Origin: Plumapathes pennacea
Taxonomy: Eukaryota; Cnidaria; Anthozoa; Antipatharia; Myriopathidae
Assembly: GCA_964036295.1 (NCBI GenBank)
Contig: OZ038466.1
Span: 7,962,001-8,026,000 of the forward strand
Direction: 5' to 3'
Length of the DNA stretch: 64,000 bases
The notes below the pieces were generated by a model. That model had not been told where the DNA came from, ran no database searches, and saw only the letters and a list, made by a program, of their open reading frames with translations. How positions within the stretch are numbered: the stretch's first letter is position 1; each line of letters starts with the position of its first letter. Position numbers and translations under genes: made by a program. Below are positions 38,441 to 50,133 of this stretch, in pieces.

Positions 38441-41400
38441 GTTTTGTTTTTTTTTGTTCGTTTGTTTGTTTTTGTTTTGTTTGTGTAATCAAAGTACATC
38501 ACTGTGGTGTATAGTGTATACAACATTATTTTGCATTATACTTTGTGATATACTAAATAGAACTGTACTACAAAGTTAAAATTGACTCTTGTGTACAAGT
38601 TCATACATGGAGAGTTACACATTGCCATATAAAAATAATACCTTTGCTGCCAACACAACAACTTCCTTTTTCTTGAGATGTTTAGTTATAGGATAGAGTG
38701 TACCCCAAACATTTCGGTCTCCAAGGGCTTGACAAAATTCACCTGTCACATAAGAGAAAGAATCAAAGAAAAGCCAGTCAGGATTTAATTTTATAGTCAA
38801 GATTAAATATCTTTTTGTCAGGATATTTTAGAGTTTATACTGTCCAGACACCAGGGACAACTTAATAAAGAATTTACTTTTTTTTTTTTTTTTTTTTTTT
38901 CTACTATTTTACTATTTTACATAAAAACAAACAAAAACATTATTGGTAAAAAATCATATTATTGTTCAAGTGATATCATAGCCTGACAAATTCAACCCAG
39001 GATTTCTATTATAGTGCACTTTCCATTAGCCTCATTCACAGAGGCCTGTTTGTGAACAACACATGTTTGCATTTTTTTTGTATCTTTATACAGGGCTAGA
39101 TATTTAAAACACACTCTGTTAAATTATTAACAAAAGATGTCTTGTTTAAACAGTATATCCTCACCTTGAGTGGGGTTTGGCATGTTGGACTTTCTAATAC
39201 ATGTTGGGGTATCTTTGGCAGCAAACATGAAGTCTTTAAGTTCAACAGCACACAGGGGATATTCCGGAGTACCATTTTTGGGATTATTGTAAATATCATA
39301 GCACTGAAACATTAGGCAATAAACAAACATTAGGCCAATATAAAGAATCTAGTACAGTCCAGAATCCATCATACTGTGACAACACCATGACTGACAGTCG
39401 TACAACATTAAGGTTTTAGGTTGGTTGCCCTCTGGGCTGTAGCACGACTTCAAGCAATAGAAAGTTTCATAATTTCTCAGTGGCCGGCCCTGAATTTGCC
39501 TGCCCAACCAAAAGTTTTGGTTGCCCCAGGCATAGCGAGCAACGGTTAATGTCAAGCACTGTATACATGTATGTCATGTGACAAACACTGCTCTCACCTT
39601 ATGAAGAAGATGATTGACTTCTGTCAAATTGTACATGGCAAATATTGGAATATCAAAGTACAGGAATGACATTCCAGTTCCCTAAAGACAAAGTATATAT
39701 ACATTAACGCACTGCAGTTGTTGTATAAAACAAACATCAATCTAAATAGTGAGATCCATGAGGGAGGGAGGGAGATTTTTTTCTTAAAACAGTTTGTAAC
39801 TAATACACAGCTCCCCGGAATACTGTACAACTGTACAGAAACAACATGAAAGTACACTTTTTATTAAATTTACAGCTTACTTTTTTATTCCACTTTAGCT
39901 GTTCACAATGCCTATATTCAGAACTACTGTGGTCATAGAAACCTGCAAAATAAGACCAAACATGACAACAAGAAGAATACAGGTACTATCTGGTAAAGTT
40001 ATATGCAGTGGAATTTGAACCAGGATAACACTGTTTTTACAAAACTGTACATGCTAAACTTACACCTGGTACATACAGTGCATCTACTTACTGACACTTT
40101 AACCATTTCACTCCAAATGATCAAAATGCAGATTCTCTTAACATTTTAAGAGGAAATGTATGAGTGATGTAGTGAGAATTGATAGTTCAATCTGCTGTAA
40201 ATTGAGCAAGGTATCAAAAACAAAGTTCTCCTTACTGTATGATATTTCTGGTAAGAGACTAAAGGAGAAAATTGAAGTTGATCACTATTGGGAATGAAAG
40301 GGTTAAAGGTGCAGTAGAACTGTATATTTTTATATACTGTACAATTAAAAAGTGAAAAACGTTATGTGTTATCCAAGTCCCCTGATGGCAAGCAAACTAC
40401 AGTATGTAGCATTTGAAATGATCACACAGTCATGTTTTTCCAGGAAATGCACAAAACAACAGCAGCTTTGCAATATTATGATACTGTACTATGCAATCTT
40501 ACTGAAGGGAGTTAGATCAGTTACAGGATTTTTGCTACAGTATGAACCTCTAATCTCCAAGTATACAGGGCTAATTTTCCAAACCTTTCCACTTAACAAA
40601 ATGCATGTTGAGTATGATGTGGGGAGGAATTGACAGTCTGACTGACTTGGACCCACATGAGAATTTATCACTTCCATTTTCTCCATAGTGCTGAACTGCA
40701 TACAATGTACAGTACCTATTGTTAATTGTTGTCTTACAGTGCAGTATGAATTAAAAGGAAGAATATTGCCTCTTCTCGATCTTGGGGTAACAGATGTGCC
40801 TATTATGCATCACCATGAACATTAGATTACATTACATTACATTACACATATAAAATTAACCCTAACATTAAAATTACCCACCAAATCCATCATTTGGGCA
40901 GGTCTGTTCTGGCGAGAAATATCCTGCATGGCAAAAAAAACAATACACAAAAAAGTTACAAAAAATAGTCCCAACCTTTTCTATATGACCCAAAATCAAA
41001 GTATTAATGATGAGGTTAACTGACACAAAGACCCCTCTGTCTGATTTACCTCTTTTTGGAGCCTGACCATATTCACCGACATGCACTACAAGAGCTCCAT
41101 TGATTTTCTTCTCTTTTATTAGAGCTTTTAACCACTCTCTGGAACAAAACAAGGCCAATAAATAATGAGAATACTGCACAATGTGCTGGTAAGCTGAAGA
41201 AGGGGTAATGCCCGCTACCACCATGGCCTTTGTGCCCTATTCTGTGGCTTCAGCTTACCAGCACATTGTGCAGTATTCTGATTATGTAAATTAAGCCACA
41301 TCCCACAAGCCAACGATTTTACAATAAATAATGATACAGACTGATTCAATGTAAAGCAACTTACAGCATTTTGCCCTGTGGATTTTTCTCTTACACTCCT

Positions 41401-43545
41401 AGTAGTTACCAACCTCAATCATGATACAATTCTGATAAGCACCCAGCTGCTTTCAATAAGTGCCCCATCTCCAATAAGCACCTTAAGTCAAATATTACCC
41501 CCTTTCCCCACCCCTAAATTGACTTAATTTCCTTTCTGACATCATGACATGGGATCACACATGAAAAAATCTGAATAAATATAAAACAGTGAAGTAAAAC
41601 TCACATACAGTACTGTAAGATGGTCTTCTTTTCACACATTCAATATTATTTTATAGTTTGACAAGAAAAAATTACTCACATTTTAAATGAATCTGATGTA
41701 AATACTGGAATGTAAGGGGCATGTTTTCCTTTGGAAAGAAGCCAGTCCACATCATCTCTATCTCTGACAAAATGCACCACACCCACATGACCGTATCTGT
41801 TCGCTGTAAAAAGATTTAAAAACAACTGACCAATGATCACTCACTGAAATACAGGCATAGCTACAATTTAAATTAACTCTTGGAGCTAAAAGTACTGGTC
41901 TGAGGGCCCTCTGGCCAAGCCAATAAATTTAGTCTTGAGTTTGGCAACCCATTATTATTGCTATGGTACTTGAATTCTCAGCAGATTAACATTGGTATTG
42001 CATACAGAGGATTACAGTTAGTATCTACCTCAGAGCCTACATGTACAAATTAGAAAACAACTTGACAATGATATTAAGAGGTATTTCATCTGTAAATTTG
42101 AGTAATGCACACAAAAAGTCTGTACTAAAAGCACTATTTCACTCTGTTTAGATTTTCTAGTTTGACTTTGTAAGATGATCATGTATCCTTGGTTGCCTTC
42201 TTATAGCTCAAAATGTGCAACAATGCATGCATCATCATTGCAAAATAAGACTTTGATATTAGGAATATTTGTCCTTCTGTTCTTGCAGAGATTTGTAAAT
42301 TATCTTTTTGTGTTACAGTGTGAAAGATGCCTGGCATCAAGATCTTCAAGGAAGTGGTGAAAAATATTCAATTACAAATAAGTTGTGTACAAGAATTGTT
42401 TTGTTTTACCATATGATTATTACTCGAGTTTACAGCCCGAGTATCTAATTTGATAAAACAGTCATACTACAGCAATCACATCATGTAGAGCTCTAATGTT
42501 TTACTAAGAACCCTGTAAGAAGGAAGTGTTGTTTCAGAGTTTCAGTAATTTATGCAAGTCAAGTGAAAATTCATTCATTCATTTATTCATTGGATGACAC
42601 ACAAAGATTTACATGAAGAAGTAAGGCCAAAGCCAGTGGCTTAAATGGCTTGGGGTCAACAGAGGAATTAAGTGTTTCATCGCAGAGGTGATGCACTCAG
42701 CAAATACAATGTTACAATTACAAATAGCAAATTAAATTAAATTAAATTAAATTAAATATAAACCTAACAGCAACAACAACAGAACTAACATTCCTATAAA
42801 GAGTAGGTTGAACTAAGCATATTGTAAACTACATATTAAATACATATCATTTCTTATTTTATAGTGAAGTATAGTAAATTCACCGCTTTTTACTCACATC
42901 TACACCCAATTTGGTGGGTTGCATTTGTCAGAATAACACAGGGTGCAATTCCGTGAATCTCTTCATATATCTTCTGGGCAACTTTGTCACCAAGAACTGG
43001 AATAAAGTGGTAAAAATATTAACCCATAACATAGACGCTGCAAAGGCTCCGAATATCCAGCTACTTATAAAATTCGTAACATGAGGCAACGATAAACAAT
43101 TGGCCGTATTATTATTTACATGTATGGCATGCATTGGTCCTGGTCGAGTTCTATGCTTTTAATTTATAGCAGTTTTACGACGACCAAGAAGGTAACTATA
43201 TATACTGTAAAAACTGTAAAAGAAGTATTGAATCATGTCAGACAAAAACTCCTAATTTTTCATTTACTACAATGTGTCATCACATGTACAATGTATATCT
43301 CGAACCACGAGCAATTCTCACAGTACCATTTTAGATCAGAGATCTGCCAAAACCGGAAGAAATGCCTTGAAATTTAGAGCGACACAAACACTTAAAAACA
43401 GTCTTCTAGACAAATTTTCGTAGGCATGAGTTAACCCAGTACTGAAGATAAAATTATAAAGATTCTATGAAACAAGTGTAGACTTACCAGAACAAGAGAA
43501 ATAAAGAAAAAGGAAGACAACAGTTCTGACCAAATTCTCCGCCAT
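34648..43545 (-). CDS. NCSTN: Nicastrin copy B, exons 1-16, open but lacking the C-terminal exons
   Basis: This is the longest nicastrin copy. Exons in transcript order: 43545-43488, 42996-42898, 41803-41680, 41138-41050, 40923-40882, 39942-39881, 39681-39598, 39303-39165, 38742-38642, 38292-38182, 37903-37853, 37301-37218, 36587-36438, 35636-35458, 35153-35057 and 34746-34648. Phases join throughout, giving 1569 nt (523 codons) with no stop seen. Exon 1 encodes a hydrophobic signal peptide after MAENLVR. Exon 12 carries the DYIGS motif that is characteristic of nicastrin, and exon 14 carries LPPASFQRFL and GIVLTDH. Human nicastrin is about 709 residues, so roughly the last quarter, including the single membrane span needed for complex assembly, is absent. 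Left of exon 16 the DNA runs into nicastrin copy C in the opposite orientation. The protein could be a soluble ectodomain fragment, or the gene is dead. Confidence 0.88.
36640..36846. mobile_element. AACCCTTT MITE in nicastrin B intron 12
   Basis: Same family and place as 7,798-7,989. A degraded second copy starts at 36,932. Confidence 0.75.
37364..37443. repeat. (GT)n(CT)n microsatellite in nicastrin B intron 11
   Basis: Compound repeat at the position equivalent to the GA tract of copies A and E (7,313-7,326). Confidence 0.95.
40103..40305. mobile_element. AACCCTTT MITE in nicastrin B intron 5
   Basis: Ends AACCATTTCACTCC / GGAATGAAAGGGTT; orthologous to 26,211-26,425. Confidence 0.65.
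42370..42880. repeat. Extra ~510 bp in nicastrin B intron 2, retroelement-tail-like
   Basis: Absent from intron 2 of copy A. Contains ATTCATTC repeats at one end and an AATTA-type simple repeat (42,733-42,757), as LINE 3' tails often do. No coding frame, so the class is uncertain. Confidence 0.4.
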
Positions 43546-43826
43546 ATTGGATCTGTCAGTGATTTTCCAACCTCGTTCCCAGGCCTATGTTTTAGGGCCA
43601 TGCGCGTGAGTCTAACGTGGGTGGTCCCGGGGACGAGGTCAGAAAAGTCGATCGTGGTGAAAAGAAATCAAAGCAGAGTCGCCGCTGAAAGGTCGCCCAC
43701 ATATGTTGTACTGCCTGATCGGGATTACTTTAGATTTTTGCCAAAATAAGAGAAATATAATATGCTTGGAATCGCTGGGGGCACCGACGGTACCTTTTGT
43801 ATTGAGCCAGAGGCCATGTTAATTTA

Positions 43827-44275
43827 TGGCCTGGCAAAACGAGGTCACATTGTGGCAGCAACATTGTCCTTTGATGTTTCCAGGGTGGCAAAACGTGCAG
43901 CAGCATTGTTACCCTCCACGCGGACACAACAAATGTTTCTGAAGTTTTTCAGAAACATTTTTTGTGTCCAGGACACAAATTTGTGTCTGCAACAAATGTT
44001 TGTTCAACATTTCAAAAAACTTTTACTTTGAGAATATCGAGTGACATCCCCTTTCTGTTTGTTGGGCAGAAAATTCTAGACTTGAATCTCTCCCCCAAAT
44101 CTATAGTAGTTTAAATATACTGATCCTGCACATTCATGCTCGTGTTTTTTATCGCTGATTGTTTGCGGCTGCAAAATGCGTTCGTCTGTTGCGGAATTAT
44201 CCCTGGGAAAACGGGGCAACATTTGGGAAACTCTAACAATGTTGCCGCGATAATGTGTCCTCGTTTTGCCAGGCC
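43827..44275. mobile_element. GGCCTGGCAAAACGAGG MITE, TTTA target, upstream of nicastrin B
   Basis: Inverted ends GGCCTGGCAAAACGAG(G/A). TTTA is duplicated at 43,823-43,826 and 44,276-44,279. Single uninterrupted sites occur at 46,471-46,474 and 23,284-23,287. At 449 bp it is longer than its relatives (263 bp), with extra DNA at about 44,030-44,200. Confidence 0.8.
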
Positions 44276-44291
44276 TTTAGTCTTCACCGTG

Positions 44292-44815
44292 GCAAATGGT
44301 TTGAACCCAGGAGTGTGAACAGTAGGTTGGTTGTGATAGTCCGGGTTAGAGTAGTCTCCAGAAAGACTGTTGTTGGTGACTGATGTTTCGCGACTCCCTG
44401 AGCGGAAGTCATCTTCAGAGTCAAGTGAAAGTATTCGTCAGATGGCGGTATTCATGTCTCTGGTTGTTGAAGTGATTGGTCCGTTTTTGTGGGCTTATGG
44501 TTGGTCGAGTCGGCTTGGTTGTGTTTAGTTATTGGTCAGTGAATGTTTTGTTGTTCTGTTAATTTGTCTATTGTTTGTTCGGTTGCGTTTGATGTCATCT
44601 GTCAGTAATTTGTAAGATGCAGGTAATTGTTGGCATCTGTTGAGTGGTTTCCGTTCTACGTTTGTGTACCAGCTTTCCAGTTTAAATCGTTGGTAGTAGT
44701 TAGTACTGTGGCTAATGCATTCAGCAGAGTCCTAGTTAATGTCGTGTTCAGTCTGTCGGTGGTGTCCAGAAATGTGATTTCATCATGATTTCATGAATGC
44801 ATCAGCCACAGTAAT
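44292..44815 (-). mobile_element. Penelope-like retroelement 3' end
   Basis: On the minus strand about 44,700-44,540 encodes FKLESWYTNVERKPLNRCQQ followed by LPASYKLL, which I recognise as the C-terminal tail of Penelope-like element proteins. It is followed by a stop and about 150 bp of non-coding sequence, then the CTGAAGATGACTTCCGCTC motif. The block interrupts the duplicated module, whose sequence resumes at about 44,815. No RT or GIY-YIG domain remains. Confidence 0.5.
44375..44425 (-). ncRNA. Possible hammerhead-ribozyme-like motif
   Basis: The minus strand reads CTTGACT-CTGAAGA-TGACT...AGTCG-CGAAAC-ATC-AGTCACC. CTGANGA and GAAA core boxes are present. TGACT/AGTCG can form stem II and TTGACT/AGTCA stem I. 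Helix III is essentially absent, as in minimal dimer-acting hammerheads reported from Penelope-like elements. Cleavage is not shown. Confidence 0.35.
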
Positions 44816-45647
44816 GCAACTGCGGGAGGAAGCTCGTCAAATATTAGCAGCAAAGTAACAAAAAACTTCTCTTCTAGTAAAAGAATTTACGCGTAAAAAA
44901 AACAAATCAGATTAAAGGCCTTTAATATTACTTCGCAAAAGTCAACCTTTTGAGGAGAAATAACAGGAAAATTCAATAAAATCAGACTACAAAATACGCA
45001 TAATGAATACTGCCAAGAGTCCCACTTTTGAAAGGACTATTATTAAATGTGTTTGGATATATTCAAGCCACTGATTAGAGATTCCGCTAGATTTTACCAA
45101 TAAAAATCTTACTGTACCGGAAGCAACTGAGGCTGCCGGTATTTCGTACTGGAAAAATATGAAGTACAACCTCTTTTTTTTCTGACGGCTCTCCTGTCCA
45201 AAGGGAGCCCACACTGGATATTCTACTCATTCGAGCAAAGAAATGCACCAAAACGGTCGAAAACTCGATGAGATAGATTATCTTGTGTCAGTTCCGCTGC
45301 AGCAGAAGAAACGATTATTTTGCTTCACTTATATGTTGTACCGGTTCCAGGTAGCTCCGTACCGGAAAAAGTATTTCCTACCGGTATTCTGCCCCGGCTG
45401 ATGGACAAGTCTAGCGGAATCCCTGCTGATTAAATAGTACCACTGTTAAAATCTTAAGAGCACAGCAAGAATTGCACCTGCTAATTAGACACTAATGAAA
45501 CCCTATTTACTAAAAAGTGCCACTTTTGGAGGTAAATAAAAAGTGTCTAAATTTCAGGGTTTGGCTGCTCAAAGCACAATTACGCTATTCTGGATTAAGT
45601 ATTAGAAACTTTTTTGTCGCCTTTAAACCTTCCAGCGGAATTGAGAT

Positions 45648-46296
45648 TTAAGGGCAAACATTTATTGCCATTGCCAATGCAGTGATATCGGAGTTACAGA
45701 AATTGTCTATGAATAGAATGTTCGGATAGGATTGGGAGCTGCAACGACTGAAGAGAGTAGCATACATCTGAGAGTTTGCTTTGTTTGCGAGCTCCAAAAT
45801 ACTAGTGGTACAAAAGGTAGCTTGTAGAGCACTCTGGGTGAGTGTCCATGAAAACAAAAAATAGGTAGCGTCACGATTCGGTCTTTGTTTCTGCAGTTTC
45901 TGAAGTTGATCCCCAACCATAGTGTCTAAATCTTGAGTACCAGAATACTCATTGTAAACAGGGAGATTATGGTCCAGGTAAAATCCTTGATTTGTATAGG
46001 GACCCAAGTTGATACCATTCGAGGGCCGTATTACAATCAACACAGCGGCATTATTTTTTCCGATAAAAGTTGAGAGTTTTTGCTTGGTCAAATCGACGGT
46101 TGAAGGATTTGGGGCTAAAAACAAATTATTAACGCCCTTCAACATTGCCAGCAAAGAGTTCCATTCATCTTGTGTGAATGGTCTGTAAGAAACATTGCCC
46201 ACATCTGTGTTGAGATCCTGAGAGAAATCAAGTATGACCAATTCTTTATTAGTGGCAGTGAAATCATTGATTTCCTTGATGATGGACGGGATAGAA
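45648..46296 (-). pseudogene. PI-PLC copy P4, C-terminal half only
   Basis: PI-PLC homology begins at SIPSIIKEINDF (equivalent to residue ~227 of P2) and runs intact to the stop at 45648 (ALAMAINVCP). The N-terminal domain and both catalytic His residues are absent, so it cannot be an active lipase. At about 46,296 the sequence switches to DNA normally found upstream of nicastrin exon 1 (matching 23,390-23,440 in reverse). The ORF's apparent start Met at 46319 comes from that foreign flank. It lies upstream of nicastrin copy B on the same strand. Confidence 0.85.
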
Positions 46297-46606
46297 AAGT
46301 CGTGGTGAAAAGAAATCAAAGCAGCGTCGTCGCTGAAGGGTCGCCCACATATGTGGTACTGCCTGATCAGGATTACTTTAGACTTGCGCCATTATAAGAC
46401 AAAATTAGTATGCTTGGAATCGCTAGGGGCACTGACGGTACCTTTTGTATTGAACCAGAGGCCATGTTAATTTAGTCTTCACCGCTTCCGAACTTAACAA
46501 AGCTGCCTAAGAATGCGTGATCTTTATTCCTCCCGTGGAGTTTTGTGTCACAAATGAAACGAAAGCAATTTCGATCAACAAGAGCGCAATGCCCAAATTT
46601 TAAATA

Positions 46607-46772
46607 CAGTCGAACCCCGCTATTTCGAAGTCGCACGGGACATGTGGAAAGTTCGAAGTAGCGGGGTTTCGAAATAGCCGATAACTGAAAAATAAATCCA
46701 AGGGGATTTGGCTCGACTTCGAAATAGCGGGGACTTCGAATTAACAGAGTTCGAAATAGCTAGGTTCCACTG
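46607..46772. mobile_element. 166-bp pogo/Tigger-like MITE, TA target
   Basis: Ends CAGTCGAACCCCGCTATTTC and (inverted) CAGTGGAACCTAGCTATTTC, flanked by TA (46,605-46,606 and 46,773-46,774). Arm 1 has the uninterrupted site (TA at 23,152-23,153). TIR style and TA target match pogo/Tigger-derived MITEs. Confidence 0.85.
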
Positions 46773-47076
46773 TACAACCAATTCCTTATTTGGAAGGTTG
46801 GGACAAGAAATTGCGCATACGCAAATGTCACGTTATCTGAAGTGGGGGCAATGTACTGTCGTTCGAGTGTTGAAGTGAACCTAACGGGCCTCTGGCAAAG
46901 CTAAGTGTGTGGCGCTTTGATACAGATTAAAGAAAAATTGGCAGGGGGAACAACTCTTAAACAAGACTAGGGTTACCAGTGACTTGTTGTGTGCTCTCCA
47001 CATTTTCCTTGCCCTCTTTCCTTCTAATTTTGGCTATTTAACTGAAATTTCACGAAGAAGTTTTTGTTGAAGATGC

Positions 47077-47471
47077 AGTAATACGGGCAATAGAATCGTG
47101 CAACTTGTTGCGCGACAAACAAAAACTTGAAGCATGACCCTGTTAGAATTAGACACGAAATTTGGCCGCGTGATTGGTCACTTTGACATACAAGATGGCG
47201 GCCGACGAATTTTGCGGCGTGACCAGTTGCAACGACAGTGGTAATACGCGCAACAAACTCAAATTTTGTTGCAGAAAGTAGGAGGTCGTTTTTTGAAGTG
47301 ATAAAAAAAGAAGGTAGTTTTACCTCTGTAACAAAATGTTGCAACTTGCAACATCAAAAATTTGTCGCGCGACAAGTTGTGCGAATGTTAGTGATACGCG
47401 CAACATCGCTCTTCAACTTGCAACGCAAAATGTTGTCCGACAAGTTGCACGATTTTGTTGCCCGTATTACT
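47077..47471. mobile_element. AGTAATACGGGCAA MITE downstream of PI-PLC P3
   Basis: Full-length copy with both ends; about 90 bp longer inside than the arm-1 copy. Confidence 0.75.
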
Positions 47472-48711
47472 GCAGCGTATAACCGAACTCCAAAGAAAGG
47501 AAGAAGGGAGGGAGGGAGGGACTTCAAACAGCTGACTAGAAAAAGAAAAAGAAAACTGCGGGAAGAAGCTCGTCAAATATTAGCAGGAAGGTAACAAAAA
47601 AACTTTTTACGCCAAAAAAACAAATCAGATTAAAGGTCTTTACTATTACATCGCAAAAGTCAACTTTTCGAGGAGAAATAACAGGAAAATTACAATAAAA
47701 TTAGACTACAAAATACGCATAATGAATACCACAAAGAGTGCCACTTTTGAAAGCACATATTAAATGTGTCTGGAGATATTCAGGCTACTGATCAGAGATT
47801 CCGCTAGACCAGCATATGCCGGTATTTTACCAATAAAAATTGTACTGTACCGGAAGCAACTGAGGCTGCCGGTATTCCGTACTGGAAAAGTATGAAGTCA
47901 CAACCTTTTTTTCTGACAGCTCTCCTGTCCAAAGGGAGCCCACACGGGATATTCTACTCATTCGAGCAAAGAAATGCACCAAAACGGTCGAAAACTCGAT
48001 GAGATAGATTATCTTGTGTCCAGTTCCGGTGCAGCAGAAGAATTTTTTTTTATTGCTTCACATATATATGTTGTACCAGTTCCAGGTGATGGACGAGTCT
48101 ACCGGAATCTCTGCTGATTGAATAGTTCCACTGTTAAAATCGTAAGAGCACAGCAAGAATTGCACCTGCTATTTAGACACTAATGAAACCCTATTTGCTA
48201 AAAGTGCCACTTTTGGAGGTAACAAGAAGTGTCTAAACGTTAGAGTCCGGCTGCTCAAAGCACGATTACGCTAATATTGATTAAGTTTTAGAAGCTTTTT
48301 CGTCGTCTTTAGACTTGAAATAGAAAGACTTCGTTCACAACACGCTTGCTTCCTTGATATGTTTTGTACTAAAACAAGATTTTCACTTGGGCTTTGATCA
48401 AAAACCCTGCAGTTTGTTGTCCACCAAAATGAGAGAGAAAATTTGACTCATCCTACTTAATCTAGCTTTGAGCATTGGGCCAGATTAACTGTACAAGCCT
48501 AAAAACAACGTATAACTAACTACGTACTAATCCTAATGCCACTTTTGAACTGAGACTATAGCACAGTCATTTTAATATCAAATGGCTATAATGCTTCCAG
48601 CGAAATTCATCTGTCACTAGCCGTATAAAATAAATGATAAGCAGCCTATATTGCTCAACAAGAGACAAAAATATCCAAAATTCAATCTTAAATGGGGCAC
48701 TATCGTGATCA

Positions 48712-50133
48712 TCAATTGTTTTCTGAACCTTCCAGCTGAATTGAGCAAACATTTATTGCCATTGCCAATGCAGTGATATTGGAGTTACTGAAATTGTCTA
48801 TGAATAGAATGTTTGGATGGCATTGGGAGCTGCAACGACTGAAAAGAGTAGCATACATTTGAGAGTTTGCTTTGTTTGCAAGCTCCAAAATACTAGTGGT
48901 ACAAAAGGTAGCTTGTAGAGCACTCTGGGTGAGTGTCCATGAAAGCAAAAAATAGCAAGCGTCAGGAATCGGTCTTTGATCCTGCAGTTGTTTTAGTTGA
49001 TCCTCAACCATGGTGTATAGCTTATTAGTACCAGTATAATTATCGTAAACAGGGAAATTATGGCCCTGGTAAAATCCTTGATTTGCATAGGGGCCCAAGT
49101 AGATACCGTTCGAGGGCCTTAATACAATCAACACAGCAGCATTATTTTTTCCAATAAAAGTTGAGAGTTTTTGCTTAGTAAAATCGATAGTTGAGGGATT
49201 TGGGGCTACAAACAAATTATTAACGCCCTTCATCATTGCCAGCAAAGAGTTCCATTCATCTTGTGTGAATGGTCTGTAACAAGCATTGCCTACATCTGTG
49301 TTGAGATCGTGAGAGAAATCAAGTATGACCAATTCTTTATTAGGGGCAGTGAAATCATTGATTTCCTGGATGATGGACGGGATAGATTGGCCGTTGGCAC
49401 CTTGCCAGGAACCAATCTGACGTATGTAGATATAATGACCAGTAAAATATTTCCCACCACTGATAACCGGGCGAATATCAAAATATCGTGCACCCAGCTG
49501 CAACTGACCTAAAATGGTCCTGGTTTGAGTTTGAGTATTGCACTCAGTAGCAAAATATGTGTGGGCCCCAAAGGTACTCATACCACTGTTATGAGAACCA
49601 GGCATACACAAATGCACTAAACTTCTTTCACCCAGAACATTTAGATTGTCGTGCATCCAAGATTTACTTGGTAGACTGGTTGACGTAAATTTGCCTTGTT
49701 CCCCTGCGAGAATAAATGTAACACACCCATCATGCACCCATCACAAGTTTAGTGTTGAACCTACAGGGCTGCCGAGTGTTTCAAGATTGGTAAACTGGAC
49801 CCTAAGACAAGGGCCTAGATGGGGTTTACTGTTAAGTGTTATGAAGCCCAAAAATTAGTTAAGTGTTATGTAAAAAAATTCAATTAAGTGTTACAAGACC
49901 AGATCTTAAATAAAACAAGACAAGAGGGCCCAAATGGGGTTTACTGTTAAGTGTTATGGGCTTGAATTTTTACTGTTAAGTGTTATGCAAACCCCCTCCC
50001 CAAAATCTGGGCCCTCTAAGACTAAAACCGTTCTGAGCCCTGGCCTGTACTTGAAACGACAGACCTGTATCGCCCAATATATAGGATACCTTACCAGAAC
50101 CATCACTCGTACAATGAAGCTTAGAGTTCCAGT
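48712..50133 (-). pseudogene. PI-PLC copy P3: N-terminus lost, insertion, in-frame stop, active-site Asp changed
   Basis: PI-PLC homology runs from about 50,13x (YILGDTGLSFQVQARAQ block) to the C-terminus. It is broken four ways. The first ~50 residues are replaced by nicastrin intron 2 DNA. A ~207-bp insertion (49,809-50,015) interrupts the frame after FSLR. The Gly of NLGW (codon 108 in P2) is TGA at 49741-49743. The catalytic motif reads GSHNSG instead of GSHDSG. From ATG 49737 an uninterrupted 341-aa ORF covers the whole X domain and tail, ending with an altered C-terminus (VCSIQLEGSENN). His158 and His210 equivalents are kept. A short protein could still be made, but I regard it as a decaying copy. 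Confidence 0.85.
49809..50015. mobile_element. ~207-bp insertion inside PI-PLC P3 with CTAAGAC duplication
   Basis: CTAAGAC flanks both sides (49,802-49,808 and 50,016-50,022), while P2 has it once. Ends AGGGCCTAGAT / inverted AGGGCCCAGAT. The inside repeats GTTAAGTGTTATG several times. Confidence 0.7.

Noticed and set aside
38379-38579. FVLFC-repeat frame
   Set aside because: Translation of a TTTTG simple repeat in nicastrin B intron 9.
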